Below, piece after piece: positions 23,965-32,043 of a stretch of 64,000 nucleotides of DNA. The stretch lies in assembly GCF_001039475.1 (NCBI RefSeq), contig NZ_LELK01000004.1, positions 1,443,097 to 1,507,096 on the forward strand, read 5' to 3'. Both the position numbers and the translations under genes were made by a program. Every line of letters starts with the position of its first letter. Positions within the stretch are counted from its first letter, which is position 1. The notes beneath the pieces are model-generated. The model had not been told where the DNA came from. It ran no database searches and saw only the letters and a list, made by a program, of their open reading frames with translations. This stretch comes from Guptibacillus hwajinpoensis. GTDB lineage: Bacteria > Bacillota > Bacilli > Bacillales > Guptibacillaceae.

Positions 23965-24417
23965 ATGATAAAATCCATTTCTATACTTTTTACAGTTCTA
24001 GTTCTTCTTACTGCCTGCCAATCGATTTATAAAAGTGATGATAATTCGCCATATGCTCCAAGAGAATATTTCAGAGCAATTGATGTTGAACCTATTGGCA
24101 CGGCCCTTTTGAAAGAAGACAATACCATTTCTACACTTAACGCTATTAAAAATAAAATGCAAGATGAAGGTGCAATAAAGGATGTTATTGTCTTGACACA
24201 CAAAAACCAGGCAGTTGTCGTGTTAAAACCTTTTGCATATGAAAGAAGAAATGTGGATGAGATACTATCCGAGTATCGTAAAAGATTAGATGAAGAAAAA
24301 ATAGCGGCTGTATTGTTAACAGAGCCTGTTGATTATCGTAAAGCGAAGAGAATGAAGAATATGGAAGAAATAACTGGTGAAGAGTGGGAACTTCATTGGG
24401 GAAGTTATTTTAATTAA
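23965..24417 (+). CDS. Putative lipoprotein, YhcN/YlaJ-like
   Basis: 150 residues with a type II signal peptide: basic start, hydrophobic core ISILFTVLVLLTAC and lipobox LTAC (Cys near 18). The mature part has VIVLTHKNQAVVVLKPFAY and a charged amphipathic C-terminal half. The alternating strand/helix pattern recalls the YhcN/YlaJ sporulation lipoproteins, which is a weak resemblance. ATG 23965 is 7 bases from AAAGGAG; ATG 23959 is too close. It is divergent from the mrp operon, and a repeat element begins 3 bases after its stop. Confidence 0.65.
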   Translation: MIKSISILFTVLVLLTACQSIYKSDDNSPYAPREYFRAIDVEPIGTALLKEDNTISTLNAIKNKMQDEGAIKDVIVLTHKNQAVVVLKPFAYERRNVDEILSEYRKRLDEEKIAAVLLTEPVDYRKAKRMKNMEEITGEEWELHWGSYFN

Positions 24418-24419
24418 TT

Positions 24420-24639
24420 GGCTCTTTTCGTAGACATTGTTGCTATATGAGTGGGTGAATTTCCGCTCCAGGATGCTCGCTTTCCGCGGGGCGGGCGGTG
24501 AGCCTCCTCGTCGCTAACGCTCCTGCGGTGTCTCACCTGTCCCGCTAATCCCGCAGGAGTCGAGCATCCTTCCGCTCCAATAAGAAGTGCGGTTATTTCA
24601 ATAATTATTTCAAAAGCAACAATCTTTTAGAAAAGAGCC
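24420..24639 (+). repeat. MITE-like dispersed repeat, full-length copy
   Basis: A 220-base element with imperfect terminal inverted repeats (GGCTCTTTTCG...TTGTTGCT at the left, AGCAACAATC...AAAAGAGCC at the right). Its core can fold into a long hairpin (GGATGCTCG 24471-24479 with CGAGCATCC 24561-24569, flanked on both sides by TTCCGCTCCA). It is bordered on both sides by AATTAATT (24412-24419 and 24640-24647), which could be a target duplication, although that 8-mer is itself palindromic. It has no coding capacity. Confidence 0.85.
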
Positions 24640-24650
24640 AATTAATTTGA

Positions 24651-24759
24651 CCCTTTTCGTAGAGATTGTTGCTATAGAGTGGGTTAATTTCCGCTCCAAT
24701 CACTAAGTGTGGTTTTTTTAAATATTTGTTTCAAAAGCAACAATCTTTTAGAAGAGAGC
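24651..24759 (+). repeat. Same repeat, copy lacking the core
   Basis: A 109-base version of the adjacent element with the same outer arms (CCCTTTTCGTAGAGATTGTT at the left, AGCAACAATC at the right). A single TTCCGCTCCA (24689-24698) stands where the full copy has two copies of this 10-mer flanking about 100 bases of core. It looks like a deletion between the two direct repeats. Confidence 0.85.
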
Positions 24760-24806
24760 TAAAAAGAAACAAAAAACCAACCCTACGAAGATCAAGGTTG
24801 GCAAAG

Positions 24807-24950
24807 TTAAATTCCGATGAGATGAACTTGTTTATCGAGGCTTCGTCTTTCAATTTCTCTTTGGATCAATCCAATGAAGTCATTGCTTAACTTAAGTTCC
24901 TTTGCTTTATAAAAGGATTCAATCAATAAGTCATCAGATAACTTTTCCAT
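24807..24950 (-). CDS. sda: Sporulation checkpoint inhibitor Sda
   Basis: 47-residue histidine-kinase inhibitor that blocks KinA autophosphorylation when replication or DNA is disturbed, delaying sporulation. The sequence follows Sda closely: [20 protein letters not shown], then [16 protein letters not shown], two helices forming the Sda hairpin. RBS GGAGGTGC lies 6-7 bases before ATG 24950. Upstream are a LexA-type box and a cluster of DnaA boxes, matching its known checkpoint role. Confidence 0.93.
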   Translation of the reverse strand: MEKLSDDLLIESFYKAKELKLSNDFIGLIQREIERRSLDKQVHLIGI

Positions 24951-25027
24951 GATTAAGCACCTCCTAAATAAGGTTCTAGTTTCCGTCTATTCCGCATATT
25001 GTGTATGTGGATCTTTTATTTGCAGTT

Positions 25028-25164
25028 AGCGTACCACGGATGTACTGCAAGAACAACCGTTCCGTTATCCACAGTTAAAGGTGGATAATTTGTGGGTAAA
25101 GTGTTTATATCTAAGTTATTAGTAATGAATGTAATGTCCGCAAATGTGCATAATGTTATCCACA
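25028..25164 (-). promoter_or_regulatory. sda control region: LexA-type box and five DnaA-box-like sites
   Basis: GAACAACCGTTC (25051-25062) has the GAAC-N4-GTTC LexA core. On the minus strand its TTGTTC half could be a -35 element, 17 bases before TACGCT (complement of 25028-25033). DnaA-box-like 9-mers are TTATCCACA at 25065-25073 and 25156-25164, and on the minus strand TTATCCACC (25080-25088), TTACCCACA (25091-25099) and TTATGCACA (25145-25153). DnaA control of sda is known in B. subtilis. Confidence 0.8.
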
Positions 25165-25245
25165 ATTTGAGGGAACATCGGAATTTGTCGAAAAATTTTG
25201 ATATCGTTTATCTTTTTTCTTTATAAATCGTACTGAAGTTAATTG

Positions 25246-25273
25246 TTGTACGAGTGAAAAATATTGATACAAT
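25246..25273 (+). promoter_or_regulatory. Candidate promoter of the yqeG operon
   Basis: TTGTAC (25246-25251), a 16-base spacer and TACAAT (25268-25273), about 30 bases before the yqeG start codon. Confidence 0.55.
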
Positions 25274-25305
25274 AGGTATGTCACAAATAGTAGGAGTGTT
25301 GATCG

Positions 25306-25821
25306 TTGTTAAATACTTTTTTACCTAATGAACACGTACAAGACATTTTTCAAATCAGTCCTAAATTGCTCAAAGATCGTGGAGTGAAAGGGATTATAAC
25401 TGATCTTGACAATACGCTTGTAGAGTGGGATAGAGCTGATGCAACGCCAGAATTAACGAAATGGTTCAAGCAAATGCGTGATGAGGGCATTCTTGTTACA
25501 ATTGTTTCGAATAATAATAGGACAAGAGTTGAGAAGTTTGCTTCTCCTGTAGAAGTGCCATATATATATGAGGCTCGAAAGCCAATGACCAAAGCTTTCC
25601 GAAAAGCATTAAAAGATATGAAGTTAGAAGCTAATGACGCTGTTGTCATTGGGGACCAAATCTTTACAGATGTTGTTGGGGGAAATCGTATGGGACTTCA
25701 TACAATTCTTGTTGTACCTGTCGCAAGTACAGATGGATTCTTTACGAGGTTCAATCGCAGAATGGAAAGTGTTTTCTTAGCATGGATGAAACGTAAAGGG
25801 AAGATAAATTGGGAGGAATAA
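25306..25821 (+). CDS. yqeG: YqeG family HAD phosphatase (subfamily IIIA)
   Basis: HAD-superfamily hydrolase, 171 residues. Visible are the nucleophile motif DLDNTLVEWD (about 32-41), motif II in VTIVSNNN, the lysine in RKPMTKAF and motif III VVIGDQIFTDVVGG. A phosphatase activity is expected; the substrate is not established here. TTG 25306 lies 7 bases after AGGAGTG. It begins an operon of ribosome-assembly, shikimate and NAD genes in the order known from B. subtilis and overlaps the RBS region of yqeH. Confidence 0.93.
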   Translation: MLNTFLPNEHVQDIFQISPKLLKDRGVKGIITDLDNTLVEWDRADATPELTKWFKQMRDEGILVTIVSNNNRTRVEKFASPVEVPYIYEARKPMTKAFRKALKDMKLEANDAVVIGDQIFTDVVGGNRMGLHTILVVPVASTDGFFTRFNRRMESVFLAWMKRKGKINWEE

Positions 25822-25823
25822 GT

Positions 25824-26933
25824 TTGGACAACGAACAAATTATTTGCGCCGGATGTGGCGTGCATATTCAAACAGAAGACAAAAATGCACTTGGCTATGC
25901 CCCGCCTTCTGCTCTGAAAAGAGATGTGATTATTTGTCAGCGCTGTTTTCGTCTAAAGCATTATAATGAAATTCAAGACGTAGCACTAACAGATGATGAC
26001 TTCTTGAAGATTCTAAACGAAATTAGTCAGACTGACGCACTTATTGTTAAAATTGTAGATATCTTTGATTTTAATGGTAGTTGGCTCCCTGGTATCCAGC
26101 GGTTTGCAGGTAATAACCCTGTCTTACTCGTAGGAAATAAAGTCGATCTATTGCCTAAGTCTGTTAATCAAACCAAGTTAATTAAATGGATGCAATCAAG
26201 TGCAAAAGAGAATGGTTTAAAACCAGCTGACGTTATGCTTATGAGTGCTTCTAAAGGCAATGGTGTAATGGACGTTGCTGCAGAAATTGATCGTATAAGG
26301 GATGGCCGCGATGTGTATATCATCGGATGCACAAATGTTGGGAAATCAACATTCGTCAATCGTCTCATACAGGAGTTTGGCGGAGACGCGGAACAAATGA
26401 TTACAACTAGCCAATTTCCTGGGACAACGCTTGATTTAATTGATATCCCACTTGATGATGGTCAAACGCTCTATGATACCCCTGGTATTATTAACCACCA
26501 TCAAATGGCTCATTTTGTAGACGCGGAAGAGTTAAAGATTATTAGTCCAAAAAAAGAAATTAAGCCAAAAGTATTCCAGTTAAATGAAGGACAGTCACTG
26601 TTCTTTGGAGGGCTTTCTCGCCTTGATTTTGTAGAAGGTGGACGTCAGTCCTTTATTTGTCATGTTTCTAATGATCTTTATATTCATCGTACAAAGATGG
26701 ATAAAGCAGATGAGCTTTATGAAGAGCACCTTGGTGAACTCCTTTATCCACCTGGAGAGCAAACCAAAAAAGAGCTTCCAAAACTAGTTAGCCATGAACT
26801 CAGAATTAAAGAAGAGAAGATGGATATCGTATTTTCTGGTTTAGGCTGGGTAACAGTATCAGGTAAAGGGACTACTGTAAAAGCGTATGCGCCACAGGGT
26901 GTTGGAATATCGATACGAAAATCGCTAATCTAG
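25824..26933 (+). CDS. yqeH: Ribosome-assembly GTPase YqeH
   Basis: Circularly permuted GTPase needed for 30S subunit assembly, 369 residues. An N-terminal zinc finger (CAGCGVHIQ and CQRCF) is followed by the permuted motif order G4 GNKVDLLP, G5 SASKG, G1 GCTNVGKST, G3 DTPG, then a C-terminal domain. TTG 25824 is chosen since GGGAGGAATAAG is directly upstream; an earlier in-frame TTG (25809) would include this RBS. Confidence 0.96.
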   Translation: MDNEQIICAGCGVHIQTEDKNALGYAPPSALKRDVIICQRCFRLKHYNEIQDVALTDDDFLKILNEISQTDALIVKIVDIFDFNGSWLPGIQRFAGNNPVLLVGNKVDLLPKSVNQTKLIKWMQSSAKENGLKPADVMLMSASKGNGVMDVAAEIDRIRDGRDVYIIGCTNVGKSTFVNRLIQEFGGDAEQMITTSQFPGTTLDLIDIPLDDGQTLYDTPGIINHHQMAHFVDAEELKIISPKKEIKPKVFQLNEGQSLFFGGLSRLDFVEGGRQSFICHVSNDLYIHRTKMDKADELYEEHLGELLYPPGEQTKKELPKLVSHELRIKEEKMDIVFSGLGWVTVSGKGTTVKAYAPQGVGISIRKSLI

Positions 26934-26946
26934 GAGGCATAATGTT

Positions 26947-27789
26947 ATGGGGAAACTATACGGGCTGATTGGTCATCCTGTAGGTCATTCAATGTCACCG
27001 ATTATGCATAACTGTGAATTTAGGGAACTTGGATTTTCCGACCATTACCAGGCTTTCGACCTCTCACCGGAGCAGCTTGAGGATGGCGTGGAAGCAATGA
27101 AAATGCTGGATGTTCAAGGGTTTAACGTAACCATTCCACATAAAGTTGCCATTATGCCTTTACTAGATGAGGTTGAACAAGAAGCGCTTGAAATCGGTGC
27201 AGTTAATACTGTGTATAAAAGCGGTGGTAAATTCATAGGAACGAACACTGACGGAAGAGGTTACTTAATGTCCCTTCTTTCAGTGATTGGTGAAAGTAGC
27301 CTCCAAGAAAAGAGCATTCTTGTGATAGGTGCTGGAGGTGCTGCAAGAGCAGTCGCGGTTTCAATATGTCGCTCAGGTGTAGCATCATTAACAATCGCAA
27401 ACCGAACCATAGAGAAAGCGGAAGAATTAAGTAGCGTATGCAGCAAATACGCTAAAACGGATGCGATATCCCTATCTGAAGCAGAAACAACATTAAGTAG
27501 CTTCGATATTGTCATTAATACAACGTCCATTGGGATGAGTCCCCATCTAAATCACACTCCTCTAAAGCTGGACCATATGAAAACAGGTACAGTGCTTAGT
27601 GACCTAATTTACAATCCACTTGAAACACAGTGGTTGAAAGAGGGGAAACAAAGAGGGGCAGTAGTAGACAATGGCGTTTCCATGTTTGTGGAGCAAGGAG
27701 CACTTGCTTTCGAAAAGTGGACTGATGTCGCACCGAATCGACAACGAATGAGAAGAACGGTTTTAAAAGAGTTAGGAGGACAAAAATAA
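26947..27789 (+). CDS. aroE: Shikimate dehydrogenase
   Basis: NADPH-dependent reduction of 3-dehydroshikimate to shikimate in aromatic amino-acid synthesis. 280 residues. The substrate part has GHSMSPIMHN, the catalytic lysine in NVTIPHK (about 59-65) and the catalytic aspartate in TNTDGRG. The NADP-binding loop is VIGAGGAARAV with NRTIEKA, followed by TTSIGMSP. RBS CTAGGAGG, 13 bases after yqeH. Confidence 0.97.
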   Translation: MGKLYGLIGHPVGHSMSPIMHNCEFRELGFSDHYQAFDLSPEQLEDGVEAMKMLDVQGFNVTIPHKVAIMPLLDEVEQEALEIGAVNTVYKSGGKFIGTNTDGRGYLMSLLSVIGESSLQEKSILVIGAGGAARAVAVSICRSGVASLTIANRTIEKAEELSSVCSKYAKTDAISLSEAETTLSSFDIVINTTSIGMSPHLNHTPLKLDHMKTGTVLSDLIYNPLETQWLKEGKQRGAVVDNGVSMFVEQGALAFEKWTDVAPNRQRMRRTVLKELGGQK

Positions 27790-28080
27790 ATGTTAACAGG
27801 TAAACAAAAACGTTTTTTACGTGCAAAAGCAAATCGTCTTAATCCTATTTTCCAAGTAGGTAAGGGTGGCGTAAATGAGAATATGACAAAGCAAATTGAG
27901 GAAGCACTTGAAGCAAGAGAGCTAATTAAAGTAAGCATTCTTCAGAATTGTGATGAAGATCGTAACACAGTGGGTGACCAGTTATCGAGTGAAACAGGTG
28001 CTGAACTTGTTCAAATTATCGGGAATATGATTGTCTTGTACAAAGAATCAGAAGAGAATAAAGAAATTATACTTCCATAA
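27790..28080 (+). CDS. yqeI: CRM-domain ribosome assembly RNA-binding protein YhbY/YqeI
   Basis: 96-residue single CRM-domain protein that binds pre-ribosomal RNA. Visible are LTGKQKRFLRAKANRL, the loop QVGKGGVNENM (GxxG type) and the C-terminal VQIIGNMIVLYK. RBS GGAGG lies before ATG 27790, immediately after aroE. It shares one base with nadD. Its place beside yqeH suggests a joint role in subunit assembly. Confidence 0.95.
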   Translation: MLTGKQKRFLRAKANRLNPIFQVGKGGVNENMTKQIEEALEARELIKVSILQNCDEDRNTVGDQLSSETGAELVQIIGNMIVLYKESEENKEIILP

Positions 28081-28670
28081 TGACTGGTCAACAAAAAATG
28101 AAGGTCGGTCTACTTGGTGGAACATTTGATCCGCCCCACCTGGGGCACTTAGCACTTGCTCAAGGAGTGTTAGAGGCGTGTGAGCTTGATGAAGTGTGGT
28201 TTATGCCGAGCCACCGTCCTCCGCATAAGAACGGTAGTGATATTACAGAGAATCATCACCGAGTAGAGATGGTTCAACGAGCGATAGAAGGTAATCCGAA
28301 GTTTAAGGTCACCTTAATTGAATTTGAACGTAATGGACGTTCTTTCACAATTGATACAATTGAAATACTGAAAGCTAATTACCCGGATATCGATTTCCAC
28401 TTTATAATAGGTGGGGATATGATTGAGGATCTACCAAATTGGCATCGTATAGATGAGTTATCTAAAATGATTTCATTTATAGGTGTCAATCGCCCTGGTT
28501 ATCATCCGGACAAAGAGCAATATGAAGTCTCATTGATTGATGTTCCTCAAATCGATTTGTCTTCTAGTGAAATCAGGAGAGATTTAAGCTTTGGGAAAAG
28601 TGGTAGATATCTACTTCCAGAATCTGTCCGAATTTTAATTGAAGAGAAGGGATTATATGAATCGAAGTAA
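28080..28670 (+). CDS. nadD: Nicotinate-nucleotide adenylyltransferase
   Basis: Adenylates nicotinate mononucleotide to deamido-NAD, the substrate of NadE encoded at 10729. 196 residues. The nucleotidyltransferase motif GGTFDPPHLGHLALA (about 13-27) carries the HxGH site, with MPSHRPPHK, FIIGGDM and the C-terminal ISSxxIR-type motif as LSSSEIRRDL. The start is uncertain between ATG 28080 and ATG 28098; neither has a strong RBS and translation may be coupled to yqeI. Confidence 0.96.
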   Translation: MTGQQKMKVGLLGGTFDPPHLGHLALAQGVLEACELDEVWFMPSHRPPHKNGSDITENHHRVEMVQRAIEGNPKFKVTLIEFERNGRSFTIDTIEILKANYPDIDFHFIIGGDMIEDLPNWHRIDELSKMISFIGVNRPGYHPDKEQYEVSLIDVPQIDLSSSEIRRDLSFGKSGRYLLPESVRILIEEKGLYESK

Positions 28671-29223
28671 GGCATTAGAGTTAGTCAAACCTCATTTAAC
28701 TGAGCATCGCTATGTTCATACAATCGGTGTTACAGACACGGCAGTTGAACTGGCTGGGAAATATGGTGCAGATATTGAGAAAACAGAGATAGCTGCAATT
28801 TTTCACGATTATGCCAAGTTTCGTCCTAAAGATGAAATGCGAAGTATTATTATAGAACAATCTATGCCAGAGGATTTACTTGAGTACTCTTCAGAACTCT
28901 GGCACGCTCCGGTGGGGGCCTATCTCGTTAAATGCGAAATGGGAATAACAGATGAAGAAATTCTTGGAGCGATTAAATACCATACCTCTGGTCGTCCTAA
29001 TATGACCTTAATAGAGAAATGTGTTTTTATTGCGGACTATATAGAGCCTGGACGAGCGTTCCCAGGGGTTGAAGAAGTTAGACAAATGGCTCAACAAGAT
29101 CTCGATAAAGCGATTGCGTTGTCTCTCAGGAATACTGTGCAGTTTCTAATGAAAAAGAATCAGCCTGTTTACCCGGCGACATTCTATACCTACAACAGCA
29201 TTGTAAAAACGCATAACTCCTGA
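28657..29223 (+). CDS. yqeK: HD-domain Ap4A hydrolase YqeK
   Basis: HD-superfamily metal-dependent hydrolase, 188 residues; the family symmetrically cleaves diadenosine tetraphosphate. Visible are HRYVHTIGVTDTA (first His ligand), IFHDYAKF (HD pair), WHAPVGAYL and IKYHTSGRPNM, then FIADYIEPGR. ATG 28657 has AGAAGGGAT upstream; an in-frame ATG at 28639 lies deeper in nadD. It overlaps nadD by 14 bases. Confidence 0.93.
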   Translation: MNRSKALELVKPHLTEHRYVHTIGVTDTAVELAGKYGADIEKTEIAAIFHDYAKFRPKDEMRSIIIEQSMPEDLLEYSSELWHAPVGAYLVKCEMGITDEEILGAIKYHTSGRPNMTLIEKCVFIADYIEPGRAFPGVEEVRQMAQQDLDKAIALSLRNTVQFLMKKNQPVYPATFYTYNSIVKTHNS

Positions 29224-29243
29224 GAAGAAATGGAGGAAACAAC

Positions 29244-29597
29244 ATGAATGAAAAACAAACGATTAACCTGGCTGCAAAGGCAGCAGATGATAAACGAGCA
29301 GAAGATATTGTTGCATTAAATATGAATGGTATCTCATTAATTGCTGACTACTTCTTAATTTGTCATGGTAACTCTGAGAAACAGGTTCAAGCCATCGCAA
29401 AAGAAGTGAAAGATCAAGCTCTTGAGCAAGGAATGGATATAAAGCGTCTTGAAGGATATGATCAAGCGAGGTGGGTTCTTGTTGATTTAGGATCAGTCAT
29501 TGTTCATATTTTCCATAAAGATGAGAGGAACTATTATAACCTTGAAAAACTATGGGGCGATGCACCACATTTATCGCTGAATGAGATTCTAGCTTAA
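29244..29597 (+). CDS. rsfS: Ribosomal silencing factor RsfS
   Basis: Binds ribosomal protein uL14 and blocks subunit joining when nutrients are short. 117 residues, usual size. Family motifs ALNMNGISLIADYFLICHGNS (shortened: ISLIADYFLIC), WVLVDLGSVIVHIFH and RNYYNLEKLWGDAP are present. RBS TGGAGG before ATG 29244. It lies between yqeK and yqeM as in B. subtilis. Confidence 0.96.
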   Translation: MNEKQTINLAAKAADDKRAEDIVALNMNGISLIADYFLICHGNSEKQVQAIAKEVKDQALEQGMDIKRLEGYDQARWVLVDLGSVIVHIFHKDERNYYNLEKLWGDAPHLSLNEILA

Positions 29598-29598
29598 T

Positions 29599-30336
29599 AT
29601 GCACTCATATGAACGTTTTTCTTATGTTTATGATCGGCTAATGGAGCATGCTCCATATGATGATTGGGCCCAGCTCGTACAGAATGAAATGTCATTTGGC
29701 AATGTTCTTGATTTAGGGTCTGGAACAGGAGAATGTTCGCTTCGTCTTGCGGAGTATGGTTTTAACGTCACGGCAGTTGACCTTTCTGAACATATGCTTT
29801 CTGTAGCTCAAGACAAAGCAATGCAAAACAAGCTGTCTCTTACATTTCTTCATCAAGATATGCGCGAACTTGATACAGGTGAATTGTATGACGTGATTAC
29901 AATCTTTTGTGATTCATTGAACTATATAACTGATATGGACGACGTTAAAGAGGTTTTACGTCGCGTTTACGATCATTTAAAACCCCAAGGCATCCTTTTA
30001 TTTGATGTTCATTCTCTTCATAAAATTGATCAATTTATTGAACAAACTTTTGCTAGCAATGAAGAAGAAATTTCATATATATGGAATAGTTTTGCAGGTG
30101 AAGAAAAAGGCTCGGTTGAGCATGAATTAAGTTTCTTCTTGGAAAATGAAGAAGGTTTATATGAACGATTTGATGAACTACATTTCCAGCGAACTTTTCA
30201 AATCTCTGACTATAAAACGTGGTTAACTGAAGTTGGCTTCGACATAACGTCCATTACAGCAGATTTCACAAAGCAATCCCCTACAGAAGATTCGGAAAGA
30301 GTATTCTTTAGAGCAATGAAACCACAAAAAGGTTGA
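29599..30336 (+). CDS. yqeM: Class I SAM-dependent methyltransferase YqeM
   Basis: 245-residue methyltransferase: VLDLGSGTGECSLRLAEYG (SAM motif I), VTAVDLSEHML and DVITIFCDSLNYI. The acceptor is unknown; it keeps company with ribosome-assembly genes, so rRNA or a translation factor is a guess. Its ATG follows the rsfS stop by one base, and it ends the operon at a strong hairpin. Confidence 0.88.
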   Translation: MHSYERFSYVYDRLMEHAPYDDWAQLVQNEMSFGNVLDLGSGTGECSLRLAEYGFNVTAVDLSEHMLSVAQDKAMQNKLSLTFLHQDMRELDTGELYDVITIFCDSLNYITDMDDVKEVLRRVYDHLKPQGILLFDVHSLHKIDQFIEQTFASNEEEISYIWNSFAGEEKGSVEHELSFFLENEEGLYERFDELHFQRTFQISDYKTWLTEVGFDITSITADFTKQSPTEDSERVFFRAMKPQKG

Positions 30337-30359
30337 TTTCAAATGAAATCAACCTTTTT
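30326..30359. terminator. Terminator between yqeM and comER
   Basis: AAAAAGGTTGATTTC-AAAT-GAAATCAACCTTTTT; it overlaps the end of yqeM and has T-runs in both directions, serving the convergent comER as well. Confidence 0.93.
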
Positions 30360-30412
30360 ACTATTTCCATAAAGGGATTTTCTATTACCTGACGAATTAA
30401 CCTAATTAGCTC

Positions 30413-31249
30413 CTAATTTTGCTTCGACTCCTCTTTAAATTGCAACTTAATTCCTCTTCGATCTTCTTCAAATTTCTTATGAGTTCTCTGTATCAGATGA
30501 TGAAACATTTCTCCGGTTTCCTGTTCAAGTACTTTCAAACCTTCTCCTGTTACCCCACCTTTTACAGTTACTTTCTTTTGCAGCGTTTCTAGTGAAAAAT
30601 AATCTTTTTCGAGAAGTTTACCCATACCAATCAGCATTTCCGTAGCAAGAATGGACGCCTGTTCAGCTGATAGTTCTGTTTCTGCGACCGCTCCTTCAAT
30701 GAATTGTTGAATGAGATAGCTCAGAAATGCTGGTCCACAGCTTGCGATATCGGATGAGACTCGGGTTACTTCTTCGTCTGTTTCAATTGGTGTTGAAATT
30801 TGTGACATTAAATAGAGCAAGCGTTCTTTATTTACTTCCGAACATTGGCTACTAAAAGTCACTAAAGAAGGACCACCCAAAGCTCGATTTGTAATGCTTG
30901 GTATAGCTCTTGCAACATCACATGGAACAAACGTTTCTAGTTCACTCACTTTTATAGGGCTAGTAATGGAAACAACCAACTGCTTTTGTTTCAACCCTGA
31001 TCGTATCTTTTTAAGTAGTGGAAAATATTCATGTGGTTTAACACAAATGAAAATAATATCAGATCGATTTACAACTTCTTCTGCATTTCCTGCAACATAA
31101 AGGGACGGGTATTGATTTTTCAAGTTATTCGCCTTTTCAATTGTTCGATTTACAATACTGAGATGGGAAGGTTTTACGGCCCATGAGTCAATAAAGGAAG
31201 AAATAAGAACTGTCCCCATATTGCCGGTACCAATTACACCGATTTTCAA
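30413..31249 (-). CDS. comER: ComER, pyrroline-5-carboxylate reductase-like
   Basis: 278-residue protein with the P5C reductase fold: GVIGTGNMGTVL for NAD(P) binding, IFICVKPHEYFPLL and VKGGVTGEGLKVL. In B. subtilis comER lies divergent from comEA and is linked to late competence, and later work ties it to sporulation or biofilm entry; enzymatic activity is unproven. TTG 31249 follows GGAGGGGAAG. Divergent from comEA here too. Confidence 0.9.
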   Translation of the reverse strand: MKIGVIGTGNMGTVLISSFIDSWAVKPSHLSIVNRTIEKANNLKNQYPSLYVAGNAEEVVNRSDIIFICVKPHEYFPLLKKIRSGLKQKQLVVSITSPIKVSELETFVPCDVARAIPSITNRALGGPSLVTFSSQCSEVNKERLLYLMSQISTPIETDEEVTRVSSDIASCGPAFLSYLIQQFIEGAVAETELSAEQASILATEMLIGMGKLLEKDYFSLETLQKKVTVKGGVTGEGLKVLEQETGEMFHHLIQRTHKKFEEDRRGIKLQFKEESKQN

Positions 31250-31350
31250 TCGTCTTCCCCTCCTTCCATACTCATTTCTCCTACAACATATGTAAGAAAG
31301 TCACATTATATGTTTATGTCCAAGCAACATTCGAAAGGAATGATGACAGA

Positions 31351-31980
31351 ATGAAGTACATCCAACGTTTTACTGTTCGAGAAAAAATTTTATTAGCGTT
31401 CGTCTTGCTCGGACTTGGAGCCTGGTTATTTTACTATTTTGAATCCCCCAAAGCAGTGAAAGAAGAGACGGTATTCAGCGTACAAGATTCTAATCAACAT
31501 AACCCAGGAGAGAATGGTGATGTTGGTAACGAAAAAGGGGTAGCAGAAGAACCTGAAATCATAATGGTGGATGTAAAGGGAGCAGTGATTAATCCGGGCG
31601 TGTATGAAATGGAGAGTCTAAGCCGTATTAAGGATGTTATTACTAGAGCGGGAGGTTTTGTTAAGAATGCCGATCAAACTCAGCTAAATTTAGCGGGAAA
31701 AGTAACAGATGAAATGGTGATCTACGTTCCAGTTATTGGTGAAATAAGTAAGATACCCCAAACAGGGAACTTGTCTGAAGAGACAAAACTCATATCAATT
31801 AATACAGCAGACCTTAACGAGCTACAGGAACTTCCTGGGATAGGACCATCTAAAGCTGAAGCGATCATTCAATATCGTGAAGAAAATGGAGCTTTTAAAG
31901 CCATTGAGGATTTACAAAATATAAGCGGAATTGGAGAGAAAACGTTTGAGAAGTTAAAGGATTTAATTAGTATACAATGA
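31351..31980 (+). CDS. comEA: DNA-uptake receptor ComEA
   Basis: Membrane-bound double-stranded DNA receptor of natural competence. 209 residues: one N-terminal transmembrane helix (about 13-28), a flexible acidic stretch, an SLBB-like domain (VDVKGAVINPGVYEM to YVPVIGEI) and a C-terminal pair of helix-hairpin-helix motifs (LQELPGIGPSKAEAIIQY, LQNISGIGEKTFEKL) that bind DNA. RBS GAAAGGAATG before ATG 31351. First gene of the comE operon. Confidence 0.96.
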   Translation: MKYIQRFTVREKILLAFVLLGLGAWLFYYFESPKAVKEETVFSVQDSNQHNPGENGDVGNEKGVAEEPEIIMVDVKGAVINPGVYEMESLSRIKDVITRAGGFVKNADQTQLNLAGKVTDEMVIYVPVIGEISKIPQTGNLSEETKLISINTADLNELQELPGIGPSKAEAIIQYREENGAFKAIEDLQNISGIGEKTFEKLKDLISIQ

Positions 31981-32043
31981 GAGATTGACGTAGGGACACG
32001 TTTCAATCAAACTAATAGAAGATAAAAAATTGGGGGGAAATCA

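Noticed and set aside
24412..24647. Certain target-site duplication AATTAATT around the repeat
   Set aside because: AATTAATT is palindromic, so the flanks could equally be an extension of the terminal inverted repeats; noted only as possible.
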